From the NCBI RefSeq assembly GCF_012726295.1, contig NZ_JABAOB010000001.1, forward strand, positions 1,550,001 to 1,614,000: a stretch of 64,000 bases of DNA, written 5' to 3'. Under the pieces are notes generated by a model, which was given only the letters and a program-made list of their open reading frames with translations, made no database searches and was not told the origin of the DNA. Within the stretch, counting starts at the first letter, position 1; the number at the start of each line of letters is the position of its first letter. The position numbers and the translations under genes were made by a program. This document shows positions 53,419-63,124 of this stretch, piece by piece. The DNA comes from Chitinophaga sp. Ak27 (GTDB taxonomy: Bacteria; Bacteroidota; Bacteroidia; Chitinophagales; Chitinophagaceae).

Positions 53419-53454
53419 GCATTCGTTTACTTCAATAATTACCTAAAAACAGAT

Positions 53455-54636
53455 ATGAAAAGAAAACATTTACTCTTCGCGCTGACAGCCGCATTGGCCA
53501 CCGGCAGTTGCTCCAAAGACAAGAACGACATACAGGCGCCCGGCAGCCAGATCGTGATCACGACTGCCGATATAGTACCAGCCACACAACTGAAGTGGGT
53601 AAAAATTACTCCGCAGGTAGATAAAGCCGATAATGCCGGCTACCTCTGGACAATGGGCAAGGATACGCTGGCAGTAACCAAAGACCTGATGTATGCCTTT
53701 GATACCACCGGTAACATCTCCCTGAAATTTTCCGTAAAGACGGCAACAGACAGCGCACAAAAAAATATTGTAGTGCAACTGGCCGCTCCTGCTGCCCCCT
53801 ATACCAATGCGGTGACCAAAGTATTTGAATACTTCCCTGCACCGGGACAATTCATCAACACATTGCCCGAATGGAAAGCCGGTCAAACCGGTAAAGACAT
53901 GGCCGATGCGGCCCTGGCAAAACTCAACAAAGAAAACATCATTTCTTTGGGCGGATTTGGCGGCTACGTGATAATGGGGTTTGACCATACCATCGTAAAC
54001 AAGCCAGGCAAAAGCTCATTCCTGGTATTGGGCAACGCATTTGCCAACAACGCAGAACCGGGTGTAATCATGGTGTCGGCCGATGCCAATGGTAACGGTT
54101 TACCAGATGATCCCTGGTATGAAATTGCCGGTTCCGAATACAATAACCCTAAAACAATTAAAAACTACCAGATCACCTATTATAAACCTGACGAAAACAA
54201 AACGCCGGTAACCGATCCTAATGATCCATATTCCTCGGATGTTCAATATATCCGTTGGGAAGATAACCAGGGTAAATCCGGCTACCTGGTTAAAAACCCC
54301 TACCATACCCAGTCTTACTATCCCCAGTGGAAAGGCAACAGCATCGTATTTACCGGTACCCGGTTACCCGACGATCAGATCAGGAATACCTCTTCTGATC
54401 CGGCGTCTCCTTATTGGGTACTGCCGGCATTCCCGTATGGGTACGTGGATAACCAGCCAAATACCGATGTAAATGCCCAGATAAAACTGGATTGGGCGGT
54501 AGATAATACCGGAAAACCCGTGAAACTGGATGGTATCGATTTTATCAGGGTACATAGTGGTATCCGCAAAGAGGCCGGCTGGTTAGGGGAAGTATCCACC
54601 GAAGTAGGCGGTGTCCGGGACCTGAACCTGAAATAA
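53455..54636 (+). CDS. Surface lipoprotein of the cobalamin operon
   Basis: A 393-residue lipoprotein (lipobox ATGSC, Cys19). A PKD-like part (about 35-110, WVKITPQVDKADNAGYLWTM) is followed by a larger domain with GGFGGYVIMGFDHTIVN, a Ca-site-like loop DANGNGLPDDPWYEIAGSEY and VHSGIRKEAGWLGEVSTEVG. Similar cell-surface proteins accompany BtuB/BtuG in Bacteroidota B12 loci, and corrinoid binding or docking at the receptor is an inference. The Asp-rich loop suggests bound calcium. It is the last gene under the riboswitch, 36 bases after the propeller gene. Confidence 0.75.
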   Translation: MKRKHLLFALTAALATGSCSKDKNDIQAPGSQIVITTADIVPATQLKWVKITPQVDKADNAGYLWTMGKDTLAVTKDLMYAFDTTGNISLKFSVKTATDSAQKNIVVQLAAPAAPYTNAVTKVFEYFPAPGQFINTLPEWKAGQTGKDMADAALAKLNKENIISLGGFGGYVIMGFDHTIVNKPGKSSFLVLGNAFANNAEPGVIMVSADANGNGLPDDPWYEIAGSEYNNPKTIKNYQITYYKPDENKTPVTDPNDPYSSDVQYIRWEDNQGKSGYLVKNPYHTQSYYPQWKGNSIVFTGTRLPDDQIRNTSSDPASPYWVLPAFPYGYVDNQPNTDVNAQIKLDWAVDNTGKPVKLDGIDFIRVHSGIRKEAGWLGEVSTEVGGVRDLNLK

Positions 54637-54743
54637 TCGTCAACGCCATTTACCTTTTGCCCTGGATTTTGCTGGTACCCACCAAAAAAATCCGGGGCTT
54701 TTTAGTGCCAAAATGTGTATTTTGTTGTCAAATCGTGATAACA

Positions 54744-55343
54744 GTGGGTAATGACGAAGCTGTTCTGTTGGGGAAACTGCAGGGAGGGGATGCAGACGCT
54801 TTTATAACACTATACAATCAATATTCCCCCTCACTTTATACCTACATCCTTCATTTTATCAACACACCGGCTTTAGCGGAAGATGTGCTGCAGGACGTGT
54901 TTATAAAAATCTGGGAGATCCGCGGGCGGATTAAACCGGAGTTATCTTTCAGCGGGTACCTGTACCGGATTACCCGTAACCATGTTTTTAAATTACTGAA
55001 GAAAATAACGGCCGACGAAGCGCTGCGTCTCCGCGTGATGCAGGACCTGTACCAGCAAACTACTGATGCCGATACGCTGCTGCAATGGAAGCAATATGAA
55101 ACCTTATTGCATACTGCTATTGACCGACTGCCACCTCAGCGCCAGAAGGTGTTCCGGCTATGCCGGGAAGAGCTGAAAAGCTACGAAGAAGTGGCCCGTG
55201 AGCTGGGTATTTCCCGCAATACCGTTAAAGAACATATGATGCTGGCCATGAAAAGCATCCGTTTTTTCGTTTATTCCAATGCCGATGGCATACTCCCGCT
55301 CCTGCTGGCAGCCGCCCTGTTAAAAGATATTTCCAGGCCCTGA
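54744..55343 (+). CDS. ECF RNA polymerase sigma factor (probable GTG start)
   Basis: A 199-residue ECF factor: region 2 DADAFITLYNQYSPSLYTYI, ALAEDVLQDVFIKIW; region 4 LPPQRQKVFRLCREELKSYE and EVARELGISRNTVKEHMMLA. The frame has an ATG at 54657, but the 29 residues it adds (with FCCQIVIT) are not like sigma factors. The GTG at 54744 gives VGNDEAVLLGKLQGGDADAF, the normal N-terminus, and follows a possible -7 element near 54717-54724. It starts the third sigma/FecR/SusC/SusD set. Confidence 0.85.
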   Translation: MGNDEAVLLGKLQGGDADAFITLYNQYSPSLYTYILHFINTPALAEDVLQDVFIKIWEIRGRIKPELSFSGYLYRITRNHVFKLLKKITADEALRLRVMQDLYQQTTDADTLLQWKQYETLLHTAIDRLPPQRQKVFRLCREELKSYEEVARELGISRNTVKEHMMLAMKSIRFFVYSNADGILPLLLAAALLKDISRP

Positions 55344-55399
55344 AAAATATTTTTTTTAGACACACCCACCCTACCTGTCGGTTTTAGGATAGTATAGAT

Positions 55400-56590
55400 A
55401 TGCCGACATCCAAATCACCTTACCGGTACCAACAATTATTACAACGCTGGCAACAGCGGACCTGTAGTCCACAGGAAGCCATTGAGCTGATGGAATACCT
55501 GCGGAACGACGCTTCCAACCGCATGCTGCTGGAGGAATTACAGGCTGCATTCCGGCAGGTACAGCCCGGAGAAGAGGTGATGTCTTCCGAGCCCATTAAC
55601 AGGGTCAGGGAAGGGCTTTTAAAGCATATACAGGGCGCCCCGGTGGTGCCAATCCAGCGCTCCCATAAACAGGGCGGCTGGCTACGCTGGTCGGCCGCCG
55701 CCGCTTTCCTGGCAGCGATGGCCTTGCCCGCCGGCTACCTGTTAACACATCAAAGCACCGCCCCTGCAGCTAAAAAACCAATAGCTGCTGCGACTGTGGC
55801 CGAACAACGTAAAACCGTACTCACGCTGGCCAACGGGCAAAAGGTGGAACTGGACAAAGCCGGTATGGCGCAACTGGCACAAGGCAACAGCACCATCCGT
55901 AATCAGAACGGACAGCTCATCTACGAACAAACCAACGGCGGTCAGGCCGCATTGCTGTATAACACGCTCACCACCGCTCCCCGGGAAACGTATCCCCTGG
56001 TATTGGCCGATGGGAGTAAAATATGGCTGAACGCAGGCTCCTCTCTACGCTTCCCGGCTGCCTTTGCCGGCAACGAGCGGAAAGTGGAACTGAGCGGGGA
56101 AGCTTACTTTGAAATTGCAACAGATGCCCGCAAGCCTTTCCGCATACAGGTAAAACAGATGACGGTAGAAGTGCTGGGCACCCATTTTAATATTAACGCC
56201 TATACCGACGAAACCACCATGAATACCACCCTGCTGGAAGGCGCTGTTAATATCCACAGCGGCAAGGGAAGCCTGCGGCTCGCGCCGGGCGAACAATCGC
56301 AGGTAAGTGGAGATGGACAAATAAAGAAAATTACCGGTGTAAACACCGACGAGATTATGGCCTGGAAAGAAGGCTACTTTAAATTCGAGAACGCAGATCT
56401 GGCCACCGTATTACGGCAATTTTCACATTGGTATGATGTTGACGTGGTATACGAAGGCAACGTGAAACCAAGAAAATTCTTCGGCATGATCAGCCGCAAC
56501 AGCACTTTACCAAATGTATTAAAAATGTTGAATGCCAATGATATTGCTTACCGCATCGACGGTAGAAAGCTCATCATCGAGGGAAATTAA
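55400..56590 (+). CDS. FecR-family anti-sigma factor
   Basis: A 396-residue FecR protein with an N-terminal sigma-binding part, membrane segment WSAAAAFLAAMALPAGYLLT (about 95-114), FecR domain (about 190-300, KIWLNAGSSLRFPAAFAGNE, GEAYFEIATDARKPFRIQVK) and DUF4974 (about 320-396, KFFGMISRNSTLPNVLKMLN). It is paired with the sigma factor upstream and the STN-bearing SusC downstream. Confidence 0.93.
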   Translation: MPTSKSPYRYQQLLQRWQQRTCSPQEAIELMEYLRNDASNRMLLEELQAAFRQVQPGEEVMSSEPINRVREGLLKHIQGAPVVPIQRSHKQGGWLRWSAAAAFLAAMALPAGYLLTHQSTAPAAKKPIAAATVAEQRKTVLTLANGQKVELDKAGMAQLAQGNSTIRNQNGQLIYEQTNGGQAALLYNTLTTAPRETYPLVLADGSKIWLNAGSSLRFPAAFAGNERKVELSGEAYFEIATDARKPFRIQVKQMTVEVLGTHFNINAYTDETTMNTTLLEGAVNIHSGKGSLRLAPGEQSQVSGDGQIKKITGVNTDEIMAWKEGYFKFENADLATVLRQFSHWYDVDVVYEGNVKPRKFFGMISRNSTLPNVLKMLNANDIAYRIDGRKLIIEGN

Positions 56591-56731
56591 TCGGGGAAAC
56601 TAAGTAACAGGACGTAGGTGAACAATTATATCAACCAACAGTCAGGGTGAGTGCCAGCATAAAAACATAGATAGAATAGAATACTGTAACGCTCAACCAA
56701 ACCATTTATCTAAATCAAAACTCAGTAGAGT

Positions 56732-59700
56732 ATGCAATCCACTATTGCGGGTACGCGGTGTGATAGCCACCGGCGTTCAACCAAACATCTCAAGTTCAGG
56801 GGACTGGTCTCCCTGCTTTGCTTCGCTACCGGTATGCAGGCAAATGCGGCTTCGTCGCAGCAACAGCAGCTGGTAAGCCTTTCTTTTAAAAATGCATCTG
56901 CCAAAGAAGTGTTCCGTGAAATCAACAAACAAACGGGCTTAAACATCCTGGCAGATGAAGCCTTGCTGGAAAAAAGCGGCAAAGCCAATATTGTGGTCAA
57001 CAATATGCCGGTTAGCGAAGCGCTGAATATCATTATGCGCAACCAGCCACTCACCTACTCCATCGAAGGAGGGGCGATTATCGTTAAAACCAAGGCTGCC
57101 CCATTGCAACCAGCCAGCACACCGGCTCCCCCGGTGGAGATCCACGGAGTGGTTACCAACGCCAAAGGTCAGCCACTCCCAGGCGCCACCATCACCGTAA
57201 AAGGCACGCGACAAGGGACCGTATCAAAACCAGATGGTAGCTTTACCATCAACGTCAACCCGGGAGAAACCCTGGAAGTGAGCGTGATGGGCTACAAACC
57301 CTGGTCGATGAAAATAGACGGTAAAAACAACACCCTGAAAGTATCGCTGGAAGAAGACGTAGCCAACCTCACCGACGTAGTGGTGGTGGGATATGGTACG
57401 ACCAAAAAGAGAGACCTCACCGGTTCTATCAGCTCCATCAGCAGCGACCAGATGAACAACGGCGGCGTTACCTCCAATGCGGCACAAGCCATACAGGGCC
57501 GGGCTGCGGGCGTACAGGTAAGTCAGTCGAACTCAGCGCCGGGCGGACAAACCATCGTTCGTATCCGTGGTGGCAACTCCATCAAATCTACCAACGAACC
57601 ACTCTATATCGTAGATGGCTTCCCTTCTGAAACCGGAAAGGATATCAACCCGAACGATATTGACGATATACAAATCCTCAAAGATGCATCATCCACCGCC
57701 ATCTATGGCTCCCGTGGCGCCAACGGCGTCGTGATGATCACTACCAAAAGAGGTAAAACCGGCAAACCCGCTATTCAATACGATGGCTACTACGGTACCC
57801 AACGTATCGTAAAAGAGTACGACAAAATGAATGGCCTGGAAAATATGCAGGTGACCAATGCCAAAGCGATCGAAAAAGGACAACCCGCCTTCTACACCGC
57901 CGCCGACCTGGCTAGTGGCCGCAATAATGACTGGTTTCAGCTGGCTACCCGCCCGGGTATGGTACAAAGCCACAACCTCAGTGTAAGCGGTGGCGCAGGC
58001 GAAGACCGCGTATCCCTGTCCGGTAGCTACTTCAGACAAGATGGCGCGCTGAAAAATACTGCCTTCGAAAGATATTCTGTACGGTTAAACTACGACCGCC
58101 AATTTACACCGCACTTCAAAACCGGTGCCAGCGTTTACGGTTCGCATGCATATACCAACTTCAAAACCTACGACGGCAACATCGTTCCGTCTAACGTAAT
58201 GTATGGCGTACTCACTGCTTCTCCGGCCATCCCGGTGTATAACGACAATGGTACCTTTGCCCGGTTCAAAGGCCGCGACAACCCGCTGGCCTGGCTGCTG
58301 GCGCCTACCAACGACCGCTACGAAAATAAGGTGAATATCAACGCATACGCCGACTATCAGATCCTGGACGGCTTTAACTTCCGCGTAAACGGTGGAACGG
58401 AATATGCCACCACCAAAGAAGGCACCTACCTGCCGCGCGACCTCGTAGATGGTGAAAAGGTAGGCGGCAAGGCCAGCGTAAATGATATAGCTACCACCCG
58501 TAACCTGGTGGAAGCCTATTTCACTTACAAAAAGGTTTTCAATACCATCCATTCTGTAAACATGGTGGCCGGGGTATCTTACCAATCGGACATGTATTCC
58601 CGCCACTACTCACAGGTACAAAAATTCAGTACAGATGCTTTCCTGTATCACAATCTTGATGGAGGCACCGAACGCCTGGCCAGCAGCAGTTTAGACCTTC
58701 CATCTAAAATGGCTTCTGCCTATGGTCGTTTAAATTACTCCCTGAAAGACAAATACCTGCTCACCTTTACCTTCCGTCGCGATGGCTCCTCTAAATTCGG
58801 AGGCAACCGCCGCTTCGGTAACTACCCTTCCGGCTCTATCGCCTGGAGAGCTGGTGAAGAAGAATTTATTAAAAACCTGAATGTATTTTCCAGCCTGAAA
58901 TTCAGAGGCGGTTATGGCGTAACCGGTAATGACCGGATTCCCGACTTTATCTACATGTACCTCTTTGGTCCTACCAATGTATCACTAGGTACAGGCAGCG
59001 ATAGCTACGGCGGCACGGTGGTAACCCGCCTGTCGAACCCCAACCTGCACTGGGAAAGCACGGCTCAATTTGATGCGGGGGTAGACATGGGCTTCTTCAA
59101 CAACCGCATTATGGCCACTATTGATTACTACCGGAAAAAAACCAATAGCCTGATCTTTGATATCCCTATCGGCGACTGGAACGGGTTCAGTACTCAAACA
59201 GTGAATGCCGGCGGTATCAGCAACAGGGGCATTGAATTGTCCATCAACACAGAAAACGTTACCGGTAAATCATTTACCTGGAACACCACGCTCAACATCG
59301 CTTATAACAAACAAACGGTACTCGACCTGGCAGGCCGTCCCTATATCATTACGCAAACAGCGAACCTGTATGGCGGTCGTGCTACCGACTTCACCAAACT
59401 GGAAAAAGGACAGGAGTTAAGCACTTTCTACGGCTATGTATATGACGGCGTTATCAAAACCGGCGAAGCACATACCGCGCAACCCAACTCCAAACCAGGC
59501 GATCCCAAGTATAAAGACATTAGCGGTCCCAATGGCAAGCCAGATGGGATCATTGATGCCAACGACCGTACTTACCTGGGCCATGCCAACCCACACTACA
59601 TCTATGGTATCAGTAACAACTTTACCTGGAAAAATTTTGAGCTCAACATCTTCCTGCAGGGCGCTTTAGACTACAGCCTGTACAACGCTACGGCGCTGGT

Positions 59701-60088
59701 ACTGGAATCAGGCCCCGGTAAAGCTGCGCTGAACCGGTGGACAACCGCCAACGAAAATACCGACATCCCCCGGGATGGATACGCTATTCCTTATGGCGGT
59801 ATGATCAACTCCCGTTTCGTGGAAAACGCTGCCTACCTGCGTTGTAAAATGATCACATTAGGATATAATCTTCCCGTAGCTAAAACTTTCCTGAAAAGCC
59901 TGAGAGGTGTGAAAGTATACGGGTCCGTACAAAATTTATTTACCATTACTAAATATACAGGATCAGATCCCGAGGTAAATACCAACCTGAATAGCAGTGG
60001 CGCCAACGCCAACCTTTCTTCCGGATTGGATTACACCGCCTTCCCTGCTTATCGCACGTTTACCGCGGGCCTTAAAATGAACTTTTAA
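56732..60088 (+). CDS. SusC/RagA-family TonB-dependent transporter with STN domain
   Basis: An 1118-residue receptor. STN domain (about 49-112: LSFKNASAKEVFREINKQTG), regulatory-like domain (about 134-210: GQPLPGATITVKGTRQGTVS), plug (about 215-350: LTDVVVVGYGTTKKRDLTGS, IQILKDASSTAIYGSRGANG), then the barrel. It starts the SusC-SusD-sulfotransferase-cytochrome run, and the 141 bases before it follow the FecR gene. The ligand is unknown, but the linked arylsulfotransferase-like gene suggests an aromatic or sulfated compound rather than a plain glycan. Confidence 0.94.
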   Translation: MQSTIAGTRCDSHRRSTKHLKFRGLVSLLCFATGMQANAASSQQQQLVSLSFKNASAKEVFREINKQTGLNILADEALLEKSGKANIVVNNMPVSEALNIIMRNQPLTYSIEGGAIIVKTKAAPLQPASTPAPPVEIHGVVTNAKGQPLPGATITVKGTRQGTVSKPDGSFTINVNPGETLEVSVMGYKPWSMKIDGKNNTLKVSLEEDVANLTDVVVVGYGTTKKRDLTGSISSISSDQMNNGGVTSNAAQAIQGRAAGVQVSQSNSAPGGQTIVRIRGGNSIKSTNEPLYIVDGFPSETGKDINPNDIDDIQILKDASSTAIYGSRGANGVVMITTKRGKTGKPAIQYDGYYGTQRIVKEYDKMNGLENMQVTNAKAIEKGQPAFYTAADLASGRNNDWFQLATRPGMVQSHNLSVSGGAGEDRVSLSGSYFRQDGALKNTAFERYSVRLNYDRQFTPHFKTGASVYGSHAYTNFKTYDGNIVPSNVMYGVLTASPAIPVYNDNGTFARFKGRDNPLAWLLAPTNDRYENKVNINAYADYQILDGFNFRVNGGTEYATTKEGTYLPRDLVDGEKVGGKASVNDIATTRNLVEAYFTYKKVFNTIHSVNMVAGVSYQSDMYSRHYSQVQKFSTDAFLYHNLDGGTERLASSSLDLPSKMASAYGRLNYSLKDKYLLTFTFRRDGSSKFGGNRRFGNYPSGSIAWRAGEEEFIKNLNVFSSLKFRGGYGVTGNDRIPDFIYMYLFGPTNVSLGTGSDSYGGTVVTRLSNPNLHWESTAQFDAGVDMGFFNNRIMATIDYYRKKTNSLIFDIPIGDWNGFSTQTVNAGGISNRGIELSINTENVTGKSFTWNTTLNIAYNKQTVLDLAGRPYIITQTANLYGGRATDFTKLEKGQELSTFYGYVYDGVIKTGEAHTAQPNSKPGDPKYKDISGPNGKPDGIIDANDRTYLGHANPHYIYGISNNFTWKNFELNIFLQGALDYSLYNATALVLESGPGKAALNRWTTANENTDIPRDGYAIPYGGMINSRFVENAAYLRCKMITLGYNLPVAKTFLKSLRGVKVYGSVQNLFTITKYTGSDPEVNTNLNSSGANANLSSGLDYTAFPAYRTFTAGLKMNF

Positions 60089-60107
60089 CCTGTAAATTCC
60101 GGAACAA

Positions 60108-61637
60108 ATGAAATACGCATATATCGCATTCACCGCACTCTTATTAGGAACGAGTTCCTGTAAAAAACTGGTGGAACCTAAAGTATACAGCTCTCTTACC
60201 GATGCCAACGCCTTCCTGACGCTGAGCGATGCCAAGGCTGCCGTAAACGGTGTTTACTCCCGGCTGAAGCAGCCCAGCGGCCGCTCCGATGCCTGGATGT
60301 ATTACGCCGGCTTCCAGGTAACCATCTCCGACCTTACCACCGATGTGGGACATGCCAGCTCCGGCGGCGACGTAGGACTGATGTCTGATTGCCAGTGGGC
60401 GCCCGCCAATACTTACCTCGCTTTTGCCTGGCAACACCAGTATAAACTGGTTACCGATGCCAATACCTCCCTGTATTATATTCCGAAGATGACCAGCATC
60501 ACGGATGCACAGAAAAATCAATTTACGGCAGAACTGAGATTCCTCCGGGCATTGGGTTATGTAGACCTCACCGACGCCTTTGGCCCGGTAATCCTGGTAA
60601 CAGAACAAACGGTGGAACAAAACCTGAAAAATCCATCTTATGATGCGCCCACACCTACAACACCAGTAGCGGACATCAATAAGCTGATCATCAGCGACTT
60701 GGAATATGCCGCCCAAACCCTGCCTGTCAACTACCTGAACAGCGATATTTACACCACCAATGATGTGGGTCGCGCTACCAAAGGCGCCGCCATGTCGCTG
60801 CTGTGCAAACTCTATATGCGCGAGCACGAGTGGCAGAAAGCCCTCGACCTCACTACCGAAATCATGAAGCTGGGCTATGACCTGTATCCTTCCTACGCCG
60901 GTTTGTTTGCAGAAAAAAACAAATGGTGCCAGGAAAGTATCTTCAGCGCACTGGCCGATCCGCTGAACGACGCCGTGGAAATCATGAACCACTTCGGCCC
61001 CATCAACAACCCGGTAGTAACCGACAGATGGCAGTACTTTGCCCTCACCTGGTACTTCTGGAATACATTTGCTGCCAACGATGATCGTAAACAAATGTTC
61101 TATTACGATTACGTGGGTACCGACGGCCTCCATTACATGCAGGCGCCTGCAGGGCAAACCAATCCGCCTGCCGGCTTTTATTACATGCCGGATGTGGCCA
61201 CTACCAAGTTTGCCGATCCTAAAGGTTCTACCACCTACTACGACGGACACGTATTCCCGATTCTCCGCTACGCCGACATCCTGCTTTGCCGCGCAGAAGC
61301 AATCAACGAGCTGAGTGGTCCTACCGATGAAGCCATTGGCCTCATTAACCGGGTGAAAAGCCGCTCCCACGCCACCGGCCTGGGAAGTGCCGCCACCTTT
61401 AACAAACAATCGCTCCGCGATGCTATCCTACAGGAACGTGGCTGGGAATTCTTCTTCGAATGCAAACGCAGACAAGATCTCATCCGTATGGGTAAATATG
61501 AAAGCGTGGTAAACACCTACCTGACTGCGGTAGGAAAAACAGCTTCCATTACCCTGCCGAGAGATAAATACTTCCCTTATCCGCAGGCGCAGGTAGATTT
61601 AAATAAAAGTTTAAATAATAGCGACCGCCGTCACTAA
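60108..61637 (+). CDS. SusD/RagB-family outer-membrane lipoprotein
   Basis: A 509-residue SusD-type lipoprotein with lipobox GTSSC (Cys18), LTDANAFLTLSDAKAAVNGV at the start, ELRFLRALGYVDLTDAFGPV in the middle, and ILQERGWEFFFECKRRQDLI with PYPQAQVDLN at the end. Nineteen bases separate it from SusC. Works as the ligand-capturing lid of that transporter. Confidence 0.93.
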   Translation: MKYAYIAFTALLLGTSSCKKLVEPKVYSSLTDANAFLTLSDAKAAVNGVYSRLKQPSGRSDAWMYYAGFQVTISDLTTDVGHASSGGDVGLMSDCQWAPANTYLAFAWQHQYKLVTDANTSLYYIPKMTSITDAQKNQFTAELRFLRALGYVDLTDAFGPVILVTEQTVEQNLKNPSYDAPTPTTPVADINKLIISDLEYAAQTLPVNYLNSDIYTTNDVGRATKGAAMSLLCKLYMREHEWQKALDLTTEIMKLGYDLYPSYAGLFAEKNKWCQESIFSALADPLNDAVEIMNHFGPINNPVVTDRWQYFALTWYFWNTFAANDDRKQMFYYDYVGTDGLHYMQAPAGQTNPPAGFYYMPDVATTKFADPKGSTTYYDGHVFPILRYADILLCRAEAINELSGPTDEAIGLINRVKSRSHATGLGSAATFNKQSLRDAILQERGWEFFFECKRRQDLIRMGKYESVVNTYLTAVGKTASITLPRDKYFPYPQAQVDLNKSLNNSDRRH

Positions 61638-61659
61638 CTTTAATGCTTCAACATTAGAC

Positions 61660-63102
61660 ATGATGATGAGATGGAATATAATACAACGCATGCTGCCATT
61701 GGTATCAATGGCAGCAGCGTTTTTATGGTGCCTGCCGGCCTGCAACAGCGGTGGTAATGATATTGCCGAGATTCACCTCGATCCCCGGGGACAAAATGCC
61801 CTGAAAGTAAAAGTGACCGTGCAATGTATTGATACCGTAGATGCCACCGTAGAGTACTGGCCCAAAGGAAAGGAACAGCAGCGCAGCACCGCGCCATTGT
61901 CGATCCACCAGCTTCGTCATACCATCGTACTCACCAACCTTCAACCGGTGCAAGCTTATGAATACCGCATTCTGACCGGCCATGGTAAAGCGCTTTACCC
62001 CAGCAAGGTATATTCCTTTACCACCAATGATTTCCCGGTATGGATGAAAGATATGTTCAGCGTTATTTGTCCCGATAGCTCCATACTGCCGGCTGCCTTC
62101 CGGAAAGGATACGTGATGGTATCCCGCCGCGAAGACCCGGGCGTAGTGTTCCTGTTGAATGCTAAAGGAGACATCGTATGGTATCACCAGGTGAGCGGCA
62201 CCGGCTTTAAGGTAGCCCGTTTCACCGACCAGCATACCTTCCTGGCCCTGCTGGGTGGCCCCGGTTATGAAACCAGCTACGGCGACCAGCTGCTGGAAGT
62301 ATCGCTCACCGGCGATACGCTGCTGAACCTGAAAAAGGGGCAAGGCGACTTTAAACAAACCATCCACCACGAAATACTATTGAATCCGAAGAATCAACTG
62401 GTGACGCTCTGCGTGGAGGAAAGAATTGTAGACCTACGCAGCAAAGGGGGACTGGAACGCGACACGGTGAAAGGCGACGGCATCCTGGTACTGGATCGGC
62501 AGGGCAAGCAGGTATGGAAATGGACGGTATTTGACGCACTGAATCCTTTGGACGATAAAAATATCTCCAAAGAAAAAAGAGATTGGATGCACGCCAACTG
62601 CATTGCATTTGACACAGATGGTAACTACCTGGTTTCTTTCTATAACAATGGACAAATCTGGAAGATAGATGCCCGCACCGGCAAACGCCTGTGGACATTC
62701 GGCAAAAACGGGGATTTCCCCCTGCCCGATTCTGCGCTGTTTGACCAGGCCCATGCCATTCACATCAACCAACAGGGCGACCTGATGTTTTTTGACAATG
62801 GCGTCAGCAAAAAAATATCCCGTACGCTTGCATTTAAACTGGATGAAAACAAGCGACAGGCGCAGTTGACACTTGATACCAAATTGCCACCGGAAAATTA
62901 CAATGAGCGAATGGGCAGCAGCTACCTCGTTAACGACAGCACGCTGTTGCAATGTGCTACCAAGCGCAATACCGTGATACTGACCGATAAGAGTGGCCGG
63001 TTTTTATGGCTGTTGAGAAAGGGCATGTCGTCGTACCGGGCCTCCTTTATTCCCGCGGAAGACGTGGCACCATTTGTAGCACAGCCAGGATACCCGCATT
63101 AA
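61660..63102 (+). CDS. Arylsulfotransferase (ASST)-like lipoprotein
   Basis: A 480-residue protein with lipobox LPAC (Cys28) and the fold of arylsulfate sulfotransferases: an N-terminal beta-sandwich (to about 120, TNLQPVQAYEYRILTGHG) and a six-bladed propeller. His-containing blades show TIHHEILLNPKNQLVTLC, DWMHANCIAFDTDGNYLVSF and FDQAHAIHINQQGDLMFFDN; in known enzymes such His residues carry the sulfo group. Members move sulfate between phenols without a nucleotide donor. Related propellers of the same family have no shown activity, so function is inferred. It follows SusD by 22 bases. Confidence 0.82.
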   Translation: MMMRWNIIQRMLPLVSMAAAFLWCLPACNSGGNDIAEIHLDPRGQNALKVKVTVQCIDTVDATVEYWPKGKEQQRSTAPLSIHQLRHTIVLTNLQPVQAYEYRILTGHGKALYPSKVYSFTTNDFPVWMKDMFSVICPDSSILPAAFRKGYVMVSRREDPGVVFLLNAKGDIVWYHQVSGTGFKVARFTDQHTFLALLGGPGYETSYGDQLLEVSLTGDTLLNLKKGQGDFKQTIHHEILLNPKNQLVTLCVEERIVDLRSKGGLERDTVKGDGILVLDRQGKQVWKWTVFDALNPLDDKNISKEKRDWMHANCIAFDTDGNYLVSFYNNGQIWKIDARTGKRLWTFGKNGDFPLPDSALFDQAHAIHINQQGDLMFFDNGVSKKISRTLAFKLDENKRQAQLTLDTKLPPENYNERMGSSYLVNDSTLLQCATKRNTVILTDKSGRFLWLLRKGMSSYRASFIPAEDVAPFVAQPGYPH

Positions 63103-63124
63103 TATCTACCTAAAAAGACAACAC

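Noticed and set aside
60144..61409. Open frame of 421 codons on the minus strand
   Set aside because: It lies wholly opposite the SusD gene, which has clear family motifs. The reverse frame has no recognisable domain and low-complexity Gly/Val/Ile content typical of shadow frames.
61723..62370. Open frame of 215 codons on the minus strand
   Set aside because: It is opposite the arylsulfotransferase-like gene, has no motif and no plausible start context.
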